A stretch of 64,000 bases of DNA from contig CAVZHI010000024.1 in assembly GCA_963775015.1 (NCBI GenBank), forward strand, positions 81,016 through 145,015, given 5' to 3'. A model generated the notes under the pieces. That model worked only from the letters and a program-made list of their open reading frames with translations, was not told where the DNA came from and searched no databases. Numbering within the stretch: the first letter of the stretch is position 1; each line of letters begins with the position of its first letter. The DNA is from JAEMQF01 sp963775015. GTDB lineage: Bacteria; Pseudomonadota; Gammaproteobacteria; Burkholderiales; Burkholderiaceae_C. Of this stretch, positions 44,461-53,454 are shown piece after piece. The position numbers and the translations under genes are program-made.

Positions 44461-44853
44461 TCAACGCTGCAGGCTGCTGCGCACGCGCTGCAGGCGTGCC
44501 TTGGCGTCGTCGGCAACTTCGCGCACCTCGGGCTTGTCGATCAGATCGACCATCGTCTGCGGGTCGATGAAACCCACGGTGATGTGCCCCTCCAGTTCCT
44601 GACGCACGACGACGTTGCACGGCAGCAGCAAGCCGATGTCGGGCTCAGCAAGCAAGGCCTTGTGCGCGAGCGGCGGGTTGCACGCGCCCAGGATGCGATA
44701 CGGCCGCACCTCGACGCCGAGCTTGGCCTTCAGCGTCGCCTGCACGTCGATGTCGCTGAGAACGCCGAACCCTTCGGTTTTCAAAGCGTCGATGACTTTG
44801 CGCACCGCGTTGTCAAACGTCGTGTTGTCGAGCCTGGCGTGGAAGCCGTACAT
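44461..44853 (-). CDS. DUF302 family protein
   Basis: The 130-residue protein is a typical DUF302 domain ('FDNAVRKVIDALKTEGFGVL', 'YRILGACNPPLAHKALL', 'LPCNVVVRQELEG'), with conserved Cys in 'GACNPP' and 'LPCN'. The function is unknown; such genes often sit with low-oxygen and redox-stress genes. It is divergent from a truncated OsmC-like gene across an FNR box. Confidence 0.9.
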   Translation of the reverse strand: MYGFHARLDNTTFDNAVRKVIDALKTEGFGVLSDIDVQATLKAKLGVEVRPYRILGACNPPLAHKALLAEPDIGLLLPCNVVVRQELEGHITVGFIDPQTMVDLIDKPEVREVADDAKARLQRVRSSLQR

Positions 44854-44907
44854 GCGCGTGCTCCTTGGGGTGGCGCACAAGCTTGCGGCAATGTCAGCGC
44901 TCCTGGG

Positions 44908-44921
44908 TTGACGAGGATCAA
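44908..44921. promoter_or_regulatory. FNR-like box between DUF302 and the second exporter operon
   Basis: TTGACGAGGATCAA matches TTGAY-N4-RTCAA at all ten positions, 54 bases from the DUF302 start and 57 from the plus-strand ATG at 44979. Confidence 0.65.
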
Positions 44922-44978
44922 GCGCGCGTCGCCTCCGACGGCCCAGGATGGGCTCACGCTGCCCTGGAGCCTCACGCC

Positions 44979-45120
44979 ATGAAACGAGCATCTGACTTTC
45001 CGCTTCGAAATGAAGCAAGAGCGCGACCATGAATTCCGCGTCAAGTTCGACGTACCGCACGCCGACGAATTGCTGCTCGACGAGCCCGGGCCCCTCGGGC
45101 GTTCGGCGAGACGCGCATGA
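44979..45120 (+). pseudogene. Truncated OsmC-like gene start
   Basis: From the ATG at 44979, with one base removed near 44998, the frame reads 'FEMKQERDHEFRVKFDVPHA' and 'DELLLDEPGPLG', resembling the beginning of OsmC-type peroxiredoxins. It then ends at a TGA overlapping the HlyD start. All catalytic cysteines of OsmC lie further on and are missing. It may now serve only as a translated leader for the exporter operon. Confidence 0.5.
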
Positions 45121-46273
45121 AGCGTAGCCGGCCTCTGGTCGCCGGGCTCGTCGCCGTTCTCGCCTTGCTCGTCGCCTCAGGCACTGCCTACCTGCGTTTC
45201 GGGCGTACCGTTGCAGTGCCCGTCGCCCAGGCGCTGCACGGCGAAGTGATGCAGCGCGTGGTGGGCCCGGGAACGGTGCAGGCGCGCGTGCCGGTGACGT
45301 TGAGCGCGCGCATCACGGCCACACTGCGACAGCTCGACGCCGACGTCGGCGACACCGTGAAGCGCGGCCAGACGCTGGCGCTGCTCGATGGCCGCGACCT
45401 CAGCGCACGGCGCGGCGTCGTCAGCGGCCAGCAAGACGCGCTGGCGCACAACCTGGATGCGGCGCAGGCCAACGTGGCCAAGGCCCAGGCGGAGCTCGAA
45501 CTGGCGCGCAGCAAGCAGCAGCGCGACGCCGAATTGCTGCGCACCGGCTTCGTTTCGCAGGCGGTGCTCGATGCCTCCGACGCCGCGCTGCGCGCTGCGG
45601 CGGCGAACCTCGCGAACGCGCGCGCAGCGCATTCGGCGCGCGAGGACGACGCACAGGCACTGGGCCAGGAGGCGCGCTTCGCCGAGACCCAGCTGTCGTT
45701 CACCCGCATCACGGCGCCGATGGATGGCGTGGTCATCGCGCGCCTGGCCGAAGTGGGGGCGACGCTGGTGCCCGGCAGCCCGCTGTTTCGGCTCGTCGAC
45801 CCGGCGACGCTGTGGGTGGCCACACGGGTCGACGAATCGGTCGTCGGCCATGTGCAGGTCGGTCAGGCGGCGAGCATTCGCCTGCGCACCGGAGAAACCT
45901 TGGGCGGAAAGGTCGCACGCATCGCGCGCCAGTCCGACGCGGCGACGCGCGAACTCGAGGTCGACGTCGCGTTCGACGTGCCGCCGGCGCGCTTCGCGAT
46001 CGACCAGGAGGCCGAGGTGGCCATCGACACCGGCGCCGTGCCCGGCATCACGCTGCCGCTGACGGCGCTGGCGCGCGACGCGCGCAGGCCGGCAAGGCGT
46101 GCTCGTCATCGTCGATTCACGAACCGAGTTTCGTGCGGTGCAAACCGGCGCGAGCGACGCCCAGCGCGTGCTGGTCGTCAAAGGCTTGGCGGACGGCGAG
46201 CGTGTGGTCGCGCGGGTTGAAGGGCGTGAAGGCCGGGGTGCGCGTGCGCAGCCTCGAAGGGCCGAGCCCCTGA
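45117..46273 (+). pseudogene. HlyD-family membrane fusion protein, two indels near the end
   Basis: The protein has an N-terminal membrane helix, a lipoyl-like half-barrel ('VVGPGTVQARVPVTLSARIT'), an alpha hairpin ('LDAAQANVAKAQAELELARS') and 'ITAPMDGVVIARLAEVGATL'. Near 46085 and again near 46215 the frame shifts. The three pieces join into a normal C-terminus ('VLVIVDSRTEFRAVQTGA', 'VKAGVRVRSLEG'). Repaired length is about 385 residues. It heads an exporter operon with the next two genes. Confidence 0.82.
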
Positions 46274-46296
46274 GCGCGCAGCGCGCAGCTGCGACC

Positions 46297-47490
46297 ATGG
46301 ACCTCGCCGTCAAGGACATTCGCCGCCACCTCGGCAAGTTCGTCGCCACGATTGCCGGCGTGGCGATGCTGCTCGCCATCGTGCTCGTGATGAACGGCAT
46401 CTACCAGGGCAACATCGCCGACGGCGTGTGGCTGATCGAGAACACCGCCACCGACCTGTGGGTCGTGGAGCGTGGGCGCGGCGGGCCGTTCAACGAGAGC
46501 TCGCGCCTGCCGCTGGACAGCTACAAAAGCGTCGCCGCGACGCCCGGCGTCGCCAAGGCCAGCCCACTGGTGATCTATGGCGCGCAACGCGACATCGCGG
46601 GGAAAAGCCGGCAGTTCACGATCATCGGCTACGACGTGTTCGGTGGGCTGGGAGGTCCCGGCGGTCTGGTGCGCGGGCGTTCGATCGAAGCGCCGCACTA
46701 CGAGCTGGTGGCCGACCGCAAGCTCGGCCTTGCACTGGGCGACGGCGTCCCATTGGGCACGCACTCGTACCGCGTGGTCGGCATCACGCAGGGCGCAGTC
46801 GATTCCGGCGGCAATCCGCTCGTCTACCTGTCGCTGCCCGATGCGCAGGAAGTGCAGTTCCAGCAGGACAACCGGGCGCTGGTGGCAGCGCGCGCCGCGA
46901 ACGTGAAGCGCCTGGAGCGCGCTGGCTACACGAGCGAGCAGGTGACCCGCCTCCTGCCGCTGCTGGCAGCCAGCGGCGACACGGTCAACGCGGTGCTGGT
47001 CAAGCTGGTGCCGGGCGCCGACGCCGCGACGGTTGCGCAACACATCCGCGACTGGCTCTACTTCAACGTCTACACCACCGACGCAGAGCGCGAGCTGATG
47101 CTCGAAGGCCGGCTGCGCATGATGTCGGCGGTGCTGGGTCTGTTCCGCGCCCTGCTGGTCGTCGTGTCGATCGTCATCATTGCGCTGATCATCTACGTGC
47201 TGACGATCGAGAAGATCAGGTCGATCGCCACGCTGAAGCTGATCGGCGCGCCGAACCGGGTGATCGTGCGGCTGATCATGGAGCAGTCAATGGCGCTGAC
47301 GCTGGCGAGCTTCGCCGTCGCCTATGGCTTGCGCGAGTTGATCGCGCCCGGTTTTCCGCGCAGCCTGACTTTTCTGGCGCAGGAAACCGCCGCCACCTTC
47401 GTCGTGATGTTGATCGGTGGCGTGGTGGCGAGCCTGCTCGCGATCTGGCACGCGCTGCGCACGCCGCCGCAGCTTGCGCTCGGCGGTTGA
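46297..47490 (+). CDS. FtsX-family ABC permease
   Basis: The 397-residue permease has an N-terminal membrane helix ('VATIAGVAMLLAIVLVMNGI'), a MacB-like periplasmic domain, and three C-terminal helices with the FtsX core ('VLTIEKIRSIATLKLIGAPN'). It is shorter than the permease at 34451 and fits the DevC/MacB layout. It follows the fusion protein and precedes its ATPase by two bases. Confidence 0.9.
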   Translation: MDLAVKDIRRHLGKFVATIAGVAMLLAIVLVMNGIYQGNIADGVWLIENTATDLWVVERGRGGPFNESSRLPLDSYKSVAATPGVAKASPLVIYGAQRDIAGKSRQFTIIGYDVFGGLGGPGGLVRGRSIEAPHYELVADRKLGLALGDGVPLGTHSYRVVGITQGAVDSGGNPLVYLSLPDAQEVQFQQDNRALVAARAANVKRLERAGYTSEQVTRLLPLLAASGDTVNAVLVKLVPGADAATVAQHIRDWLYFNVYTTDAERELMLEGRLRMMSAVLGLFRALLVVVSIVIIALIIYVLTIEKIRSIATLKLIGAPNRVIVRLIMEQSMALTLASFAVAYGLRELIAPGFPRSLTFLAQETAATFVVMLIGGVVASLLAIWHALRTPPQLALGG

Positions 47491-47492
47491 GC

Positions 47493-48202
47493 GTGGCCGT
47501 CGTCGAAGTCGAGGGCGTGTCCAAGACCTTCGGCAGCGGAGAGCTTGCCGTGCACGCGCTCAAACCCTGCTCGTTCACCGTACAGGAAGGCGAACTCGCC
47601 GCACTGCTGGGCCCCAGCGGCTCGGGCAAGAGCACGCTGCTGCTGTCGATCAGCCTGATCCTCGAGCCGAGCAGCGGGCGCATCGTCATCAACGGGCAGG
47701 AGGTCTACAACAACGGCTGGACCGGCGTCGACGAGCGCGCGTTCCGGCGCCGCAACATCGGCTTCATCTTCCAGCAGCACAACCTGATCCCCTTCCTCAC
47801 GGCGCTGGAGAACGTCGCGCTGGTGATGCAATTGAACGGCATCAACCGGCGCGATGCGGCGCGCCGCGCAAAGGAGTTGCTCGGCTACCTCGAGATCGCG
47901 CACCGCGCCGACTCGTTGCCCGCGAATCTGTCGGGCGGCGAGCAGCAGCGCGTGGCGATCGGGCGCGCGCTGGCCAACGAGCCGCCGCTGATCCTGGCCG
48001 ACGAGCCGACCGCGGCGCTCGACACCGAGCGCGGCTCCAAGGTCATGGCGCTGCTTCGAAGAAGATCGCGCGCGAGCGGCGCTCGGCGGTGATCACCGTG
48101 ACGCACGACCACCGCATGATCGAAGGTTTCGACACGGTCTACCACCTCGAGGACGGCGTGCTGACACGAATGCCGCAAGCCGAGGCCATGGCCTTGCCCT
48201 GA
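47493..48202 (+). pseudogene. ABC transporter ATP-binding protein, frameshifted near the end
   Basis: Walker A 'GPSGSGKSTLLLSISLILEP', signature 'LSGGEQQRVAIGRALANEPP' and Walker B 'LILADEPTAALD' are intact. Near base 48060 the frame slips and the other frame supplies 'RSAVITVTHDHRMIEGFDTV', with the switch His. Repaired length is about 236 residues. It starts with GTG at 47493. DevA-like, partner of the preceding permease and fusion protein. Confidence 0.87.
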
Positions 48203-48220
48203 GGCATCGGCAGGACAGAT

Positions 48221-48946
48221 TCAGTCGCGTTCGCGCTTCCCGCCCGAGCCTTTGCCCTTCGGTTCTTCGCTCGCATTGCGGTGGCACTCGGCGCAGTTCT
48301 CGAAGTCGCGGACGCCCTCCTTCAGGTGCTTCGCCCGGATCTTGTCGGGGCTGTGCTCATGGCAGCCGTAGCAGGTGTAGCGGCTGTAGTCGTCGTTGGT
48401 GTGGCAGGTCACGCACTTCGTGTTGTGATCGCGATCCAGCACGAACCGCTTGTCGTGGTCGAAGGTGGCGGGCTTCCAGCGCTCGGGCTGGTGGCACTGC
48501 CCGCAGCCCGCGCCGAGATCGCGGTGGAGCTTGTCCTTCGGGCGGGTGTGGCAGCTTTCGCAGCGCTCGCGGACCGGGGCGCGCAATAGCGCATGCGAGA
48601 AGGCCTTGCGGCTGCGCCGCGCGAGCTTCAGGCCCTCGTGGTCGCTGTGGCAGGCGATGCAGTCTTGTTCGATCAATTCCTGGTGAAACGAGGTCTTCGC
48701 GGTCCGCGCCGCGAGCGCTGCGCCCTGGGTGCTGCGCACGCCGATGTCGGGCAAGGCATGGCAGGCGATGCATCGCGGCGACGCGGCACCGCGCAGAGGT
48801 GCATGGCAGGCAAAGCAGTCGCTGGCGAGTTCGACGTGGCCGCCGCTGAGCGGCCCCGGGCTGACCATCAGGTGCGGGTAGACGAATGCCAGCGCCACCA
48901 CCACCAGCAGGTTGGCAGCGATCAGGGCGAGCAGCCAGCGCTTCAC
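48221..48946 (-). CDS. Membrane-anchored octaheme c-type cytochrome
   Basis: The 241-residue protein has one N-terminal membrane helix (uncleaved anchor or signal) and eight CxxCH motifs: CFACH, CIACH (twice), CESCH, CGQCH, CVTCH, CYGCH and CAECH. Extra His residues are available as second axial ligands. Dense small octaheme proteins of this sort carry electrons across the periplasm. The GTG start overlaps the stop of the membrane b-type gene (GTGA), and that gene follows the reductase by five bases, so the three form one transcription unit reading leftward. Confidence 0.88.
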   Translation of the reverse strand: MKRWLLALIAANLLVVVALAFVYPHLMVSPGPLSGGHVELASDCFACHAPLRGAASPRCIACHALPDIGVRSTQGAALAARTAKTSFHQELIEQDCIACHSDHEGLKLARRSRKAFSHALLRAPVRERCESCHTRPKDKLHRDLGAGCGQCHQPERWKPATFDHDKRFVLDRDHNTKCVTCHTNDDYSRYTCYGCHEHSPDKIRAKHLKEGVRDFENCAECHRNASEEPKGKGSGGKRERD

Positions 48947-49521
48947 TTCCAGCCCCAGAACAGGAACACGGCGACGATGTGTGCCGTGGCGAGCACCGCG
49001 AACGCCAGCGTGATCGGCAGGTGCACCGCGCGCCATTGCTTCATCACATCAAACGTCAGGCTGTCGCGGTACAGGCGCTCTTCGAGTTCTTCGAGGGAAA
49101 CGCCTTCTCGGCGCATGCGTTGCTGCGCCTGCTCCAGGCGGCCGCGCGAACGCTCGAGCAGGAACTTGCCCGTGAGGCCGCTGCCGACGTCGATCAGCAT
49201 CGCCCAGACCGCGAGCCAGCCCAGGATCGCATTGAAATGGATGCCGGCGTGCACCAGCACGAGCAGGGAGCCGAGCCAGGCCATGCGTTGATGCAGGCGC
49301 AGCAGCCGCGCCGGTTGGCCCAGGCTGATCAGCTTGCGCTTGCGCAGCGAGTAGGCGAACGAACCCAGGATCAGCAGCGTGCCGGGAATGCCCAGCCAGC
49401 GGCCGATCCACACCGCGTCGAGCACGTGCAGCAGGGCATCGAAGAGCAGCGCCGCGAGCGCGAGGGCGGCAAACGACAGCAGGAAGGGCAGGACCTCGCG
49501 GCTGATCAGCTTGGCGGGCAT
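48943..49521 (-). CDS. Membrane protein, b-type cytochrome-like
   Basis: The 192-residue protein has about four to five membrane helices with paired histidines suited to heme b ('RLHQRMAW', 'LVLVHAGIHF', 'AVHLPITLAFAVLATAHIVA'). A charged cytoplasmic coiled segment sits between helices ('RGRLEQAQQRMRREGVSLEE'). I cannot assign a named family. Its place between a flavin/Fe-S reductase and an octaheme cytochrome suggests transmembrane electron transfer. Confidence 0.7.
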   Translation of the reverse strand: MPAKLISREVLPFLLSFAALALAALLFDALLHVLDAVWIGRWLGIPGTLLILGSFAYSLRKRKLISLGQPARLLRLHQRMAWLGSLLVLVHAGIHFNAILGWLAVWAMLIDVGSGLTGKFLLERSRGRLEQAQQRMRREGVSLEELEERLYRDSLTFDVMKQWRAVHLPITLAFAVLATAHIVAVFLFWGWK

Positions 49522-49526
49522 GGGCG

Positions 49527-50779
49527 TCAAGCCTCGAGGACGAGTGCCGATGCGGGCGTGCCGACGCACAGCAGGCAATGGCCGGGCGCCGTGTCGTGGT
49601 CCGGCGGGTGAGCGTAGGCCACGGAACCGCTGACCAGGCGCGTCTCGCAGCTTCCGCAGCTGCCGGCTCGACAACCCGAGTCGACTGCCACGCCGTGCCG
49701 CTCGGCGAACTCGAGCAGGTTCGCGTCTTGCCCGTCCCACGCCAGCGTGCGGCCGCAGCGTTGGAATCGCACTTCGAGTTCGGCGCCGACACGAGCGGCG
49801 GGTTGCTTCGGTTCAGCGTCCGTCGAAGCGCGCCGAAGCCGGGCCGAAGGCCTCAAAGTGAATGTCCTGCCGCGGCACGCCCCAGGCCGCCAGCGCGGGT
49901 ACCAGGCTTTGCATCATCGCCGCCGGGCCGCAGACATAGAACTGATGCCGGCCATGCGGCAAGGTCCGGCGCAGCAGGTCGACGTCGACGCGCCCGGCAT
50001 GCAGGTAGTCGCGGCCCAGCACGTCGTTCGGACCCGGAGCGGCTATAGGCCACGTTCAGGTGAAAGTTCGGGTGCGACGCGGCCAGTTGCTCGAGCTCCC
50101 GCTTGAACGCGTGTTCGTCGCCGTTGCGAAGCCCGTAGTACAGATGCACGCTGCGGCCGGGCTGCTCGGCAAGACTCCAGCGCAGCATGCTCATCATCGG
50201 CGTGATGCCGATGCCGCCGGCGACGAGAACCGCCGGGACGTTCGGGTCAGGATCGATGAAGAAGTGGCCCGACGGCGCCTTCACGTCGAGCACGTCGCCC
50301 ACGCGGACGCGGTCGTGGAAATGGCCGGACGAGGCACCCGGAGGCACGTCGGGGCGATCGGCCGGTGCCGCCACCCGCTTGATCGTGACGCGATAACTCG
50401 ATGGCTCGGGCCGGTCGGACAGCGAGTAGCAGCGCGTGATCGTGCGCTGCCCGCCTGGCACCGGGGCCCCCGCATCGACGACCTGCAGCGAAAAGGTGAG
50501 GAACTGGCCGGGCCGAAACGGCGGCAACGCCGCGCCATCGACCGGCTCGAGATGGAACGAGCACTGCGTCTGGGCCGCGTCCTCGAAATTGCGCCCTGCA
50601 ACGCGAAACTTGCGCCAGCCAGGCCACGCCCCCGATGCGACTTGCGTCGCGCCGACCGGCATCGCGGCCGACGCGTTCACGGCCGCGTTTCGTCGTCGCC
50701 ACATCCAAACACCGAACCCGACGGCAAGCTGAATCAGCAGTGCTGCATTGATGTTGGCGAGGAGCAATAGGGCGGTCAT
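49527..50779 (-). pseudogene. Flavin reductase with C-terminal 2Fe-2S ferredoxin, two indels
   Basis: In order: an N-terminal membrane helix ('LLANINAALLIQLAVGFGVW'), an FAD-binding barrel ('FRPGQFLTFSLQVVDAGAP', 'RCYSLSDRPEPSSYRVTIKR'), an NAD(P)-binding domain ('AVLVAGGIGITPMMSML', 'HQFYVCGPAAMMQSLV') and a plant-type 2Fe-2S domain ('DSGCRAGSCGSCETRL', 'HCLLCVGTP'). Frame slips near 50030 and 49845 separate the pieces, each otherwise conserved. It probably takes electrons from NAD(P)H to the membrane cytochrome next door. Confidence 0.85.
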
Positions 50780-50872
50780 GGGTTCGCTTGTCGTCAGCTC
50801 AAATGCGCTGCCGCTCGTACCCTCAGGGCCGAGTGAACCCGGCGATTCTCATGGTCGCGTCGCCCGGCGCAC

Positions 50873-50886
50873 TTGAGTTGCATCAA
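50873..50886. promoter_or_regulatory. FNR-like box between the reductase and SQR operons
   Basis: TTGAGTTGCATCAA, identical to the box at 29584, lies 93 bases upstream of the minus-strand reductase operon and 119 upstream of the plus-strand SQR-like gene. Confidence 0.55.
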
Positions 50887-51005
50887 TGCGGTGCAGGCGC
50901 GCGGGGCTCGCCGCGCCGGTCAAGTCTCTTGCGCGGCGTCAAGCCATGGGCTTTGCCGCGCTGTTCAACTCACCCGCGCGCCCTTCCCTGGGCAATGGAG
51001 TCAAC

Positions 51006-52292
51006 ATGGCACACATCGTCGTGATGGGCGCGGGCATCGGTGGCATGCCTGCGGCGTATGAGTTGCGCGCGCTGCTGCCCAAGCAGCACGAGGTGACCGT
51101 GGTCAACGCCGCCGACACCTTCCAGTTCGTGCCGTCCAATCCCTGGGTTGCCGTGGGCTGGCGCGATCGTGCCGCCGTCACGCTGCAAATCGCGCCGTTG
51201 CTCGCGCGCAAGGGCATCGCCTTCAAGCCCAAGGCGGTGACGGCGATCGACGCTTCCGGCAGCCGCCTCACGCTGGAGGGCGGCGAGGTTCTGCCCTACG
51301 ACTACCTGGTCATCACGACGGGCCCCAAGCTGAGCTTCGATGAGGTGCCGGGCGCCGGGCCTTCGGTCTCGGGCGGCGGCGGCCACACGCATTCGATCTG
51401 CACGCTCGACCACGCAGAACGGTTCTACGACGCGTACCAGAAGTTCCTGCTCGATCCGGGGCCTGTCGTGATCGGCGCCATGCCGGGAGCGAGCTGCTTC
51501 GGCCCGGCGTACGAGTTCGGGTTCATCCTGGACACCGATTTGCGGCGCCGCAAGTTGCGCCACAAGGTGCCCATGACGTTCGTCACCTCCGAGCCTTACA
51601 TCGGCCATCTCGGCCTGGGCGGCGTGGGCGACTCGAAGTCGATGCTCGAGTCCGAACTGCGCAGCCGCGACACGAAGTGGATCACCAACGCGAAGACGAC
51701 CAGGGTCGAAGCCGGCAAGCTCTTCACGACCGAGCTCGACGATCGCAGCCAGATACTCAAGGAACACGAGATCGGCTTCAAGCTGTCGATGATGTTGCCG
51801 GCGTTCAAGGGCGTCGACGCGGTGGCGGCCGTGGCCGACCTGTGCAACCCGCGCGGCTTCGTGCTCATCGACGAACACCAGCGCAGCAAGAAGTACCGCA
51901 ACATCTTCGCCGCCGGCGTGTGCGTGGCGATTCCGCCGGTCGAGGTCACCCCCGTGCCCAGCGGCGCGCCCAAGACCGGCTACATGATCGAGACCATGAT
52001 CACGGCGCTGACGCACAACATCGCCGACGAGCTGGCCGGCAAGCCGGCCACCGCCAGGGCGACGTGGAACGCGATCTGCCTGGCCGACATGGGCGACACC
52101 GGCGCGGCGTTCGTCGCGCTGCCGCAGATCCCGCCGCGCAACGTCAACTGGTTCAAGAAGGGGAAATGGGTGCACCTGGCGAAGATCGCCTTCGAAAAAT
52201 ACTTCATGCGCAAGATGAAAACCGGCAACTCCGACCCCATCTACGAGAAGTACGTGTTGAAGTTGCTCGGCATCGTGCGGCTGGTCGAGTGA
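51006..52292 (+). CDS. Sulfide:quinone oxidoreductase-like flavoprotein
   Basis: The 428-residue flavoprotein has an N-terminal FAD fold ('HIVVMGAGIGGMPAAYELRA'), 'YDYLVITTGPKLSFDEVPGA' and a C-terminal membrane-associating helix region. Cysteines at about positions 132, 164 and 280 could form the redox-active pair typical of SQR. It would oxidise sulfide or a related thiol and reduce quinone. The ATG at 51006 is the natural start before the FAD motif. It is followed by a heavy-metal-binding protein gene after 43 bases. Confidence 0.85.
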   Translation: MAHIVVMGAGIGGMPAAYELRALLPKQHEVTVVNAADTFQFVPSNPWVAVGWRDRAAVTLQIAPLLARKGIAFKPKAVTAIDASGSRLTLEGGEVLPYDYLVITTGPKLSFDEVPGAGPSVSGGGGHTHSICTLDHAERFYDAYQKFLLDPGPVVIGAMPGASCFGPAYEFGFILDTDLRRRKLRHKVPMTFVTSEPYIGHLGLGGVGDSKSMLESELRSRDTKWITNAKTTRVEAGKLFTTELDDRSQILKEHEIGFKLSMMLPAFKGVDAVAAVADLCNPRGFVLIDEHQRSKKYRNIFAAGVCVAIPPVEVTPVPSGAPKTGYMIETMITALTHNIADELAGKPATARATWNAICLADMGDTGAAFVALPQIPPRNVNWFKKGKWVHLAKIAFEKYFMRKMKTGNSDPIYEKYVLKLLGIVRLVE

Positions 52293-52335
52293 GGCCCGCC
52301 AGGGCGCGATGCCGTCTCTCATTCTGGAGTCACAC

Positions 52336-52617
52336 ATGAACCTGCAATTCGAAGTCGAAAACCTGAAGTGCGGCGGTTGCGCGCAAACCATCGAAAACAC
52401 CCTGCGCGCCGATCGGCGCGTGACGCGGGTCGCCGTGGATGTGCCGAGCAAGGTCGTCGACATCGAGGCCAGTGCCGGTCTGCGGCAGGACTTCGCGGCC
52501 GAACTTGCGCGCATCGGCTATCCGGAAAAGGGCACCGTCGAAGGGTTGCGCTCCGCGGCGGCGATGGCCAAGTCATTCGTGAGCTGTGCCGTCGGCCGCT
52601 TTTCCGACAAGGCTTGA
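52336..52617 (+). CDS. Heavy-metal-associated domain protein
   Basis: The 93-residue protein has an HMA fold with the binding loop 'LKCGGCAQTIENTLR' (CxxC) and the usual beta-alpha-beta pattern. An extra 25 residues follow, with a further Cys ('SFVSCAVGRF'). It may bind Cu(I), Zn(II) or a persulfide. It lies between the SQR-like gene and the amidotransferase, three bases before the latter. Confidence 0.88.
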   Translation: MNLQFEVENLKCGGCAQTIENTLRADRRVTRVAVDVPSKVVDIEASAGLRQDFAAELARIGYPEKGTVEGLRSAAAMAKSFVSCAVGRFSDKA

Positions 52618-52620
52618 CGC

Positions 52621-53454
52621 GTGTGCGAGTTGTTCGCCTTTGCCGGCGAACAGCCGGCGTTGCTGCAATTTGCGCTGCATGAATTTGCCCAGCACGGCGG
52701 TGGCACGCGCAACGCTGACGGTTGGGGCATCGCCCACTACATCGATCGCGACGTGCGACTGCTCAAGGAGCCCAGTGCGGCACGCGACAGCGCCTGCCTG
52801 AGTTTCATCGAACAGCATGCGCTGCGAAGCGCCCTGGTGTTGAGCCACATCCGGCGCGCGACCCAGGGCGTCTCGGCAGTTCGCAACTGCCAACCTTTCG
52901 TGCGCGAACTGGGGGGTGCGATGCACGTGTTTGCGCACAACGGCAATCTCGATCGCCTCGCCCTGGGTCGCATGGCCTCGTCGGATGGATTTCGTCCCGT
53001 GGGCGAGATCGATTCGGAACTTGCGTTTTGTGTCCTGCTCGAGCGGCTTCGGCCGCTTTGGCAAGCCGCCAACGGCCCGCCCGACCTGCTGCGGCGCCGC
53101 CGCGTCGTTGCCCAGTTCGCGCAGGAACTGCGCGAACTCGGCCCCGCCAATTTCATCTATGCCGACGGCGATGCGCTGTTCGCGCATGGCCACAAGCGCA
53201 CCCAGGAAGACGGCACGCTGCGACCGCCGGGACTTCATCTGTTGTGCCGCGATTGCAGCGTCGACCCCCTTGACTTCGATGCGCGAGGGCTGCAAATCGT
53301 GCCGGCACCGGCCGGCGCAGCGCAGGTTCTGTTGGCCAGCGTGGCGCTCACTTCGGATCCGTCGTGGCGCGCGCTGCGCGAAGGTGAACTGCTGGTGGTG
53401 AGGGCCGGTCGCGTTGCAACGGGAGAAGAGGCTTCGGCAGCAGTCACACCGTGA
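52621..53454 (+). CDS. Class II glutamine amidotransferase (YafJ/EgtC-like)
   Basis: The 277-residue protein begins 'MCELFAFAGEQP', with Cys2 as the N-terminal nucleophile. It shows 'NADGWGIAHY', 'VLSHIRRATQG' and 'HNGNLDRL' of stand-alone Ntn-type amidotransferases. The GTG start is fixed by the Cys. The substrate is unknown; relatives include the ergothioneine-pathway hydrolase EgtC, but no other egt gene is present. Confidence 0.87.
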   Translation: MCELFAFAGEQPALLQFALHEFAQHGGGTRNADGWGIAHYIDRDVRLLKEPSAARDSACLSFIEQHALRSALVLSHIRRATQGVSAVRNCQPFVRELGGAMHVFAHNGNLDRLALGRMASSDGFRPVGEIDSELAFCVLLERLRPLWQAANGPPDLLRRRRVVAQFAQELRELGPANFIYADGDALFAHGHKRTQEDGTLRPPGLHLLCRDCSVDPLDFDARGLQIVPAPAGAAQVLLASVALTSDPSWRALREGELLVVRAGRVATGEEASAAVTP

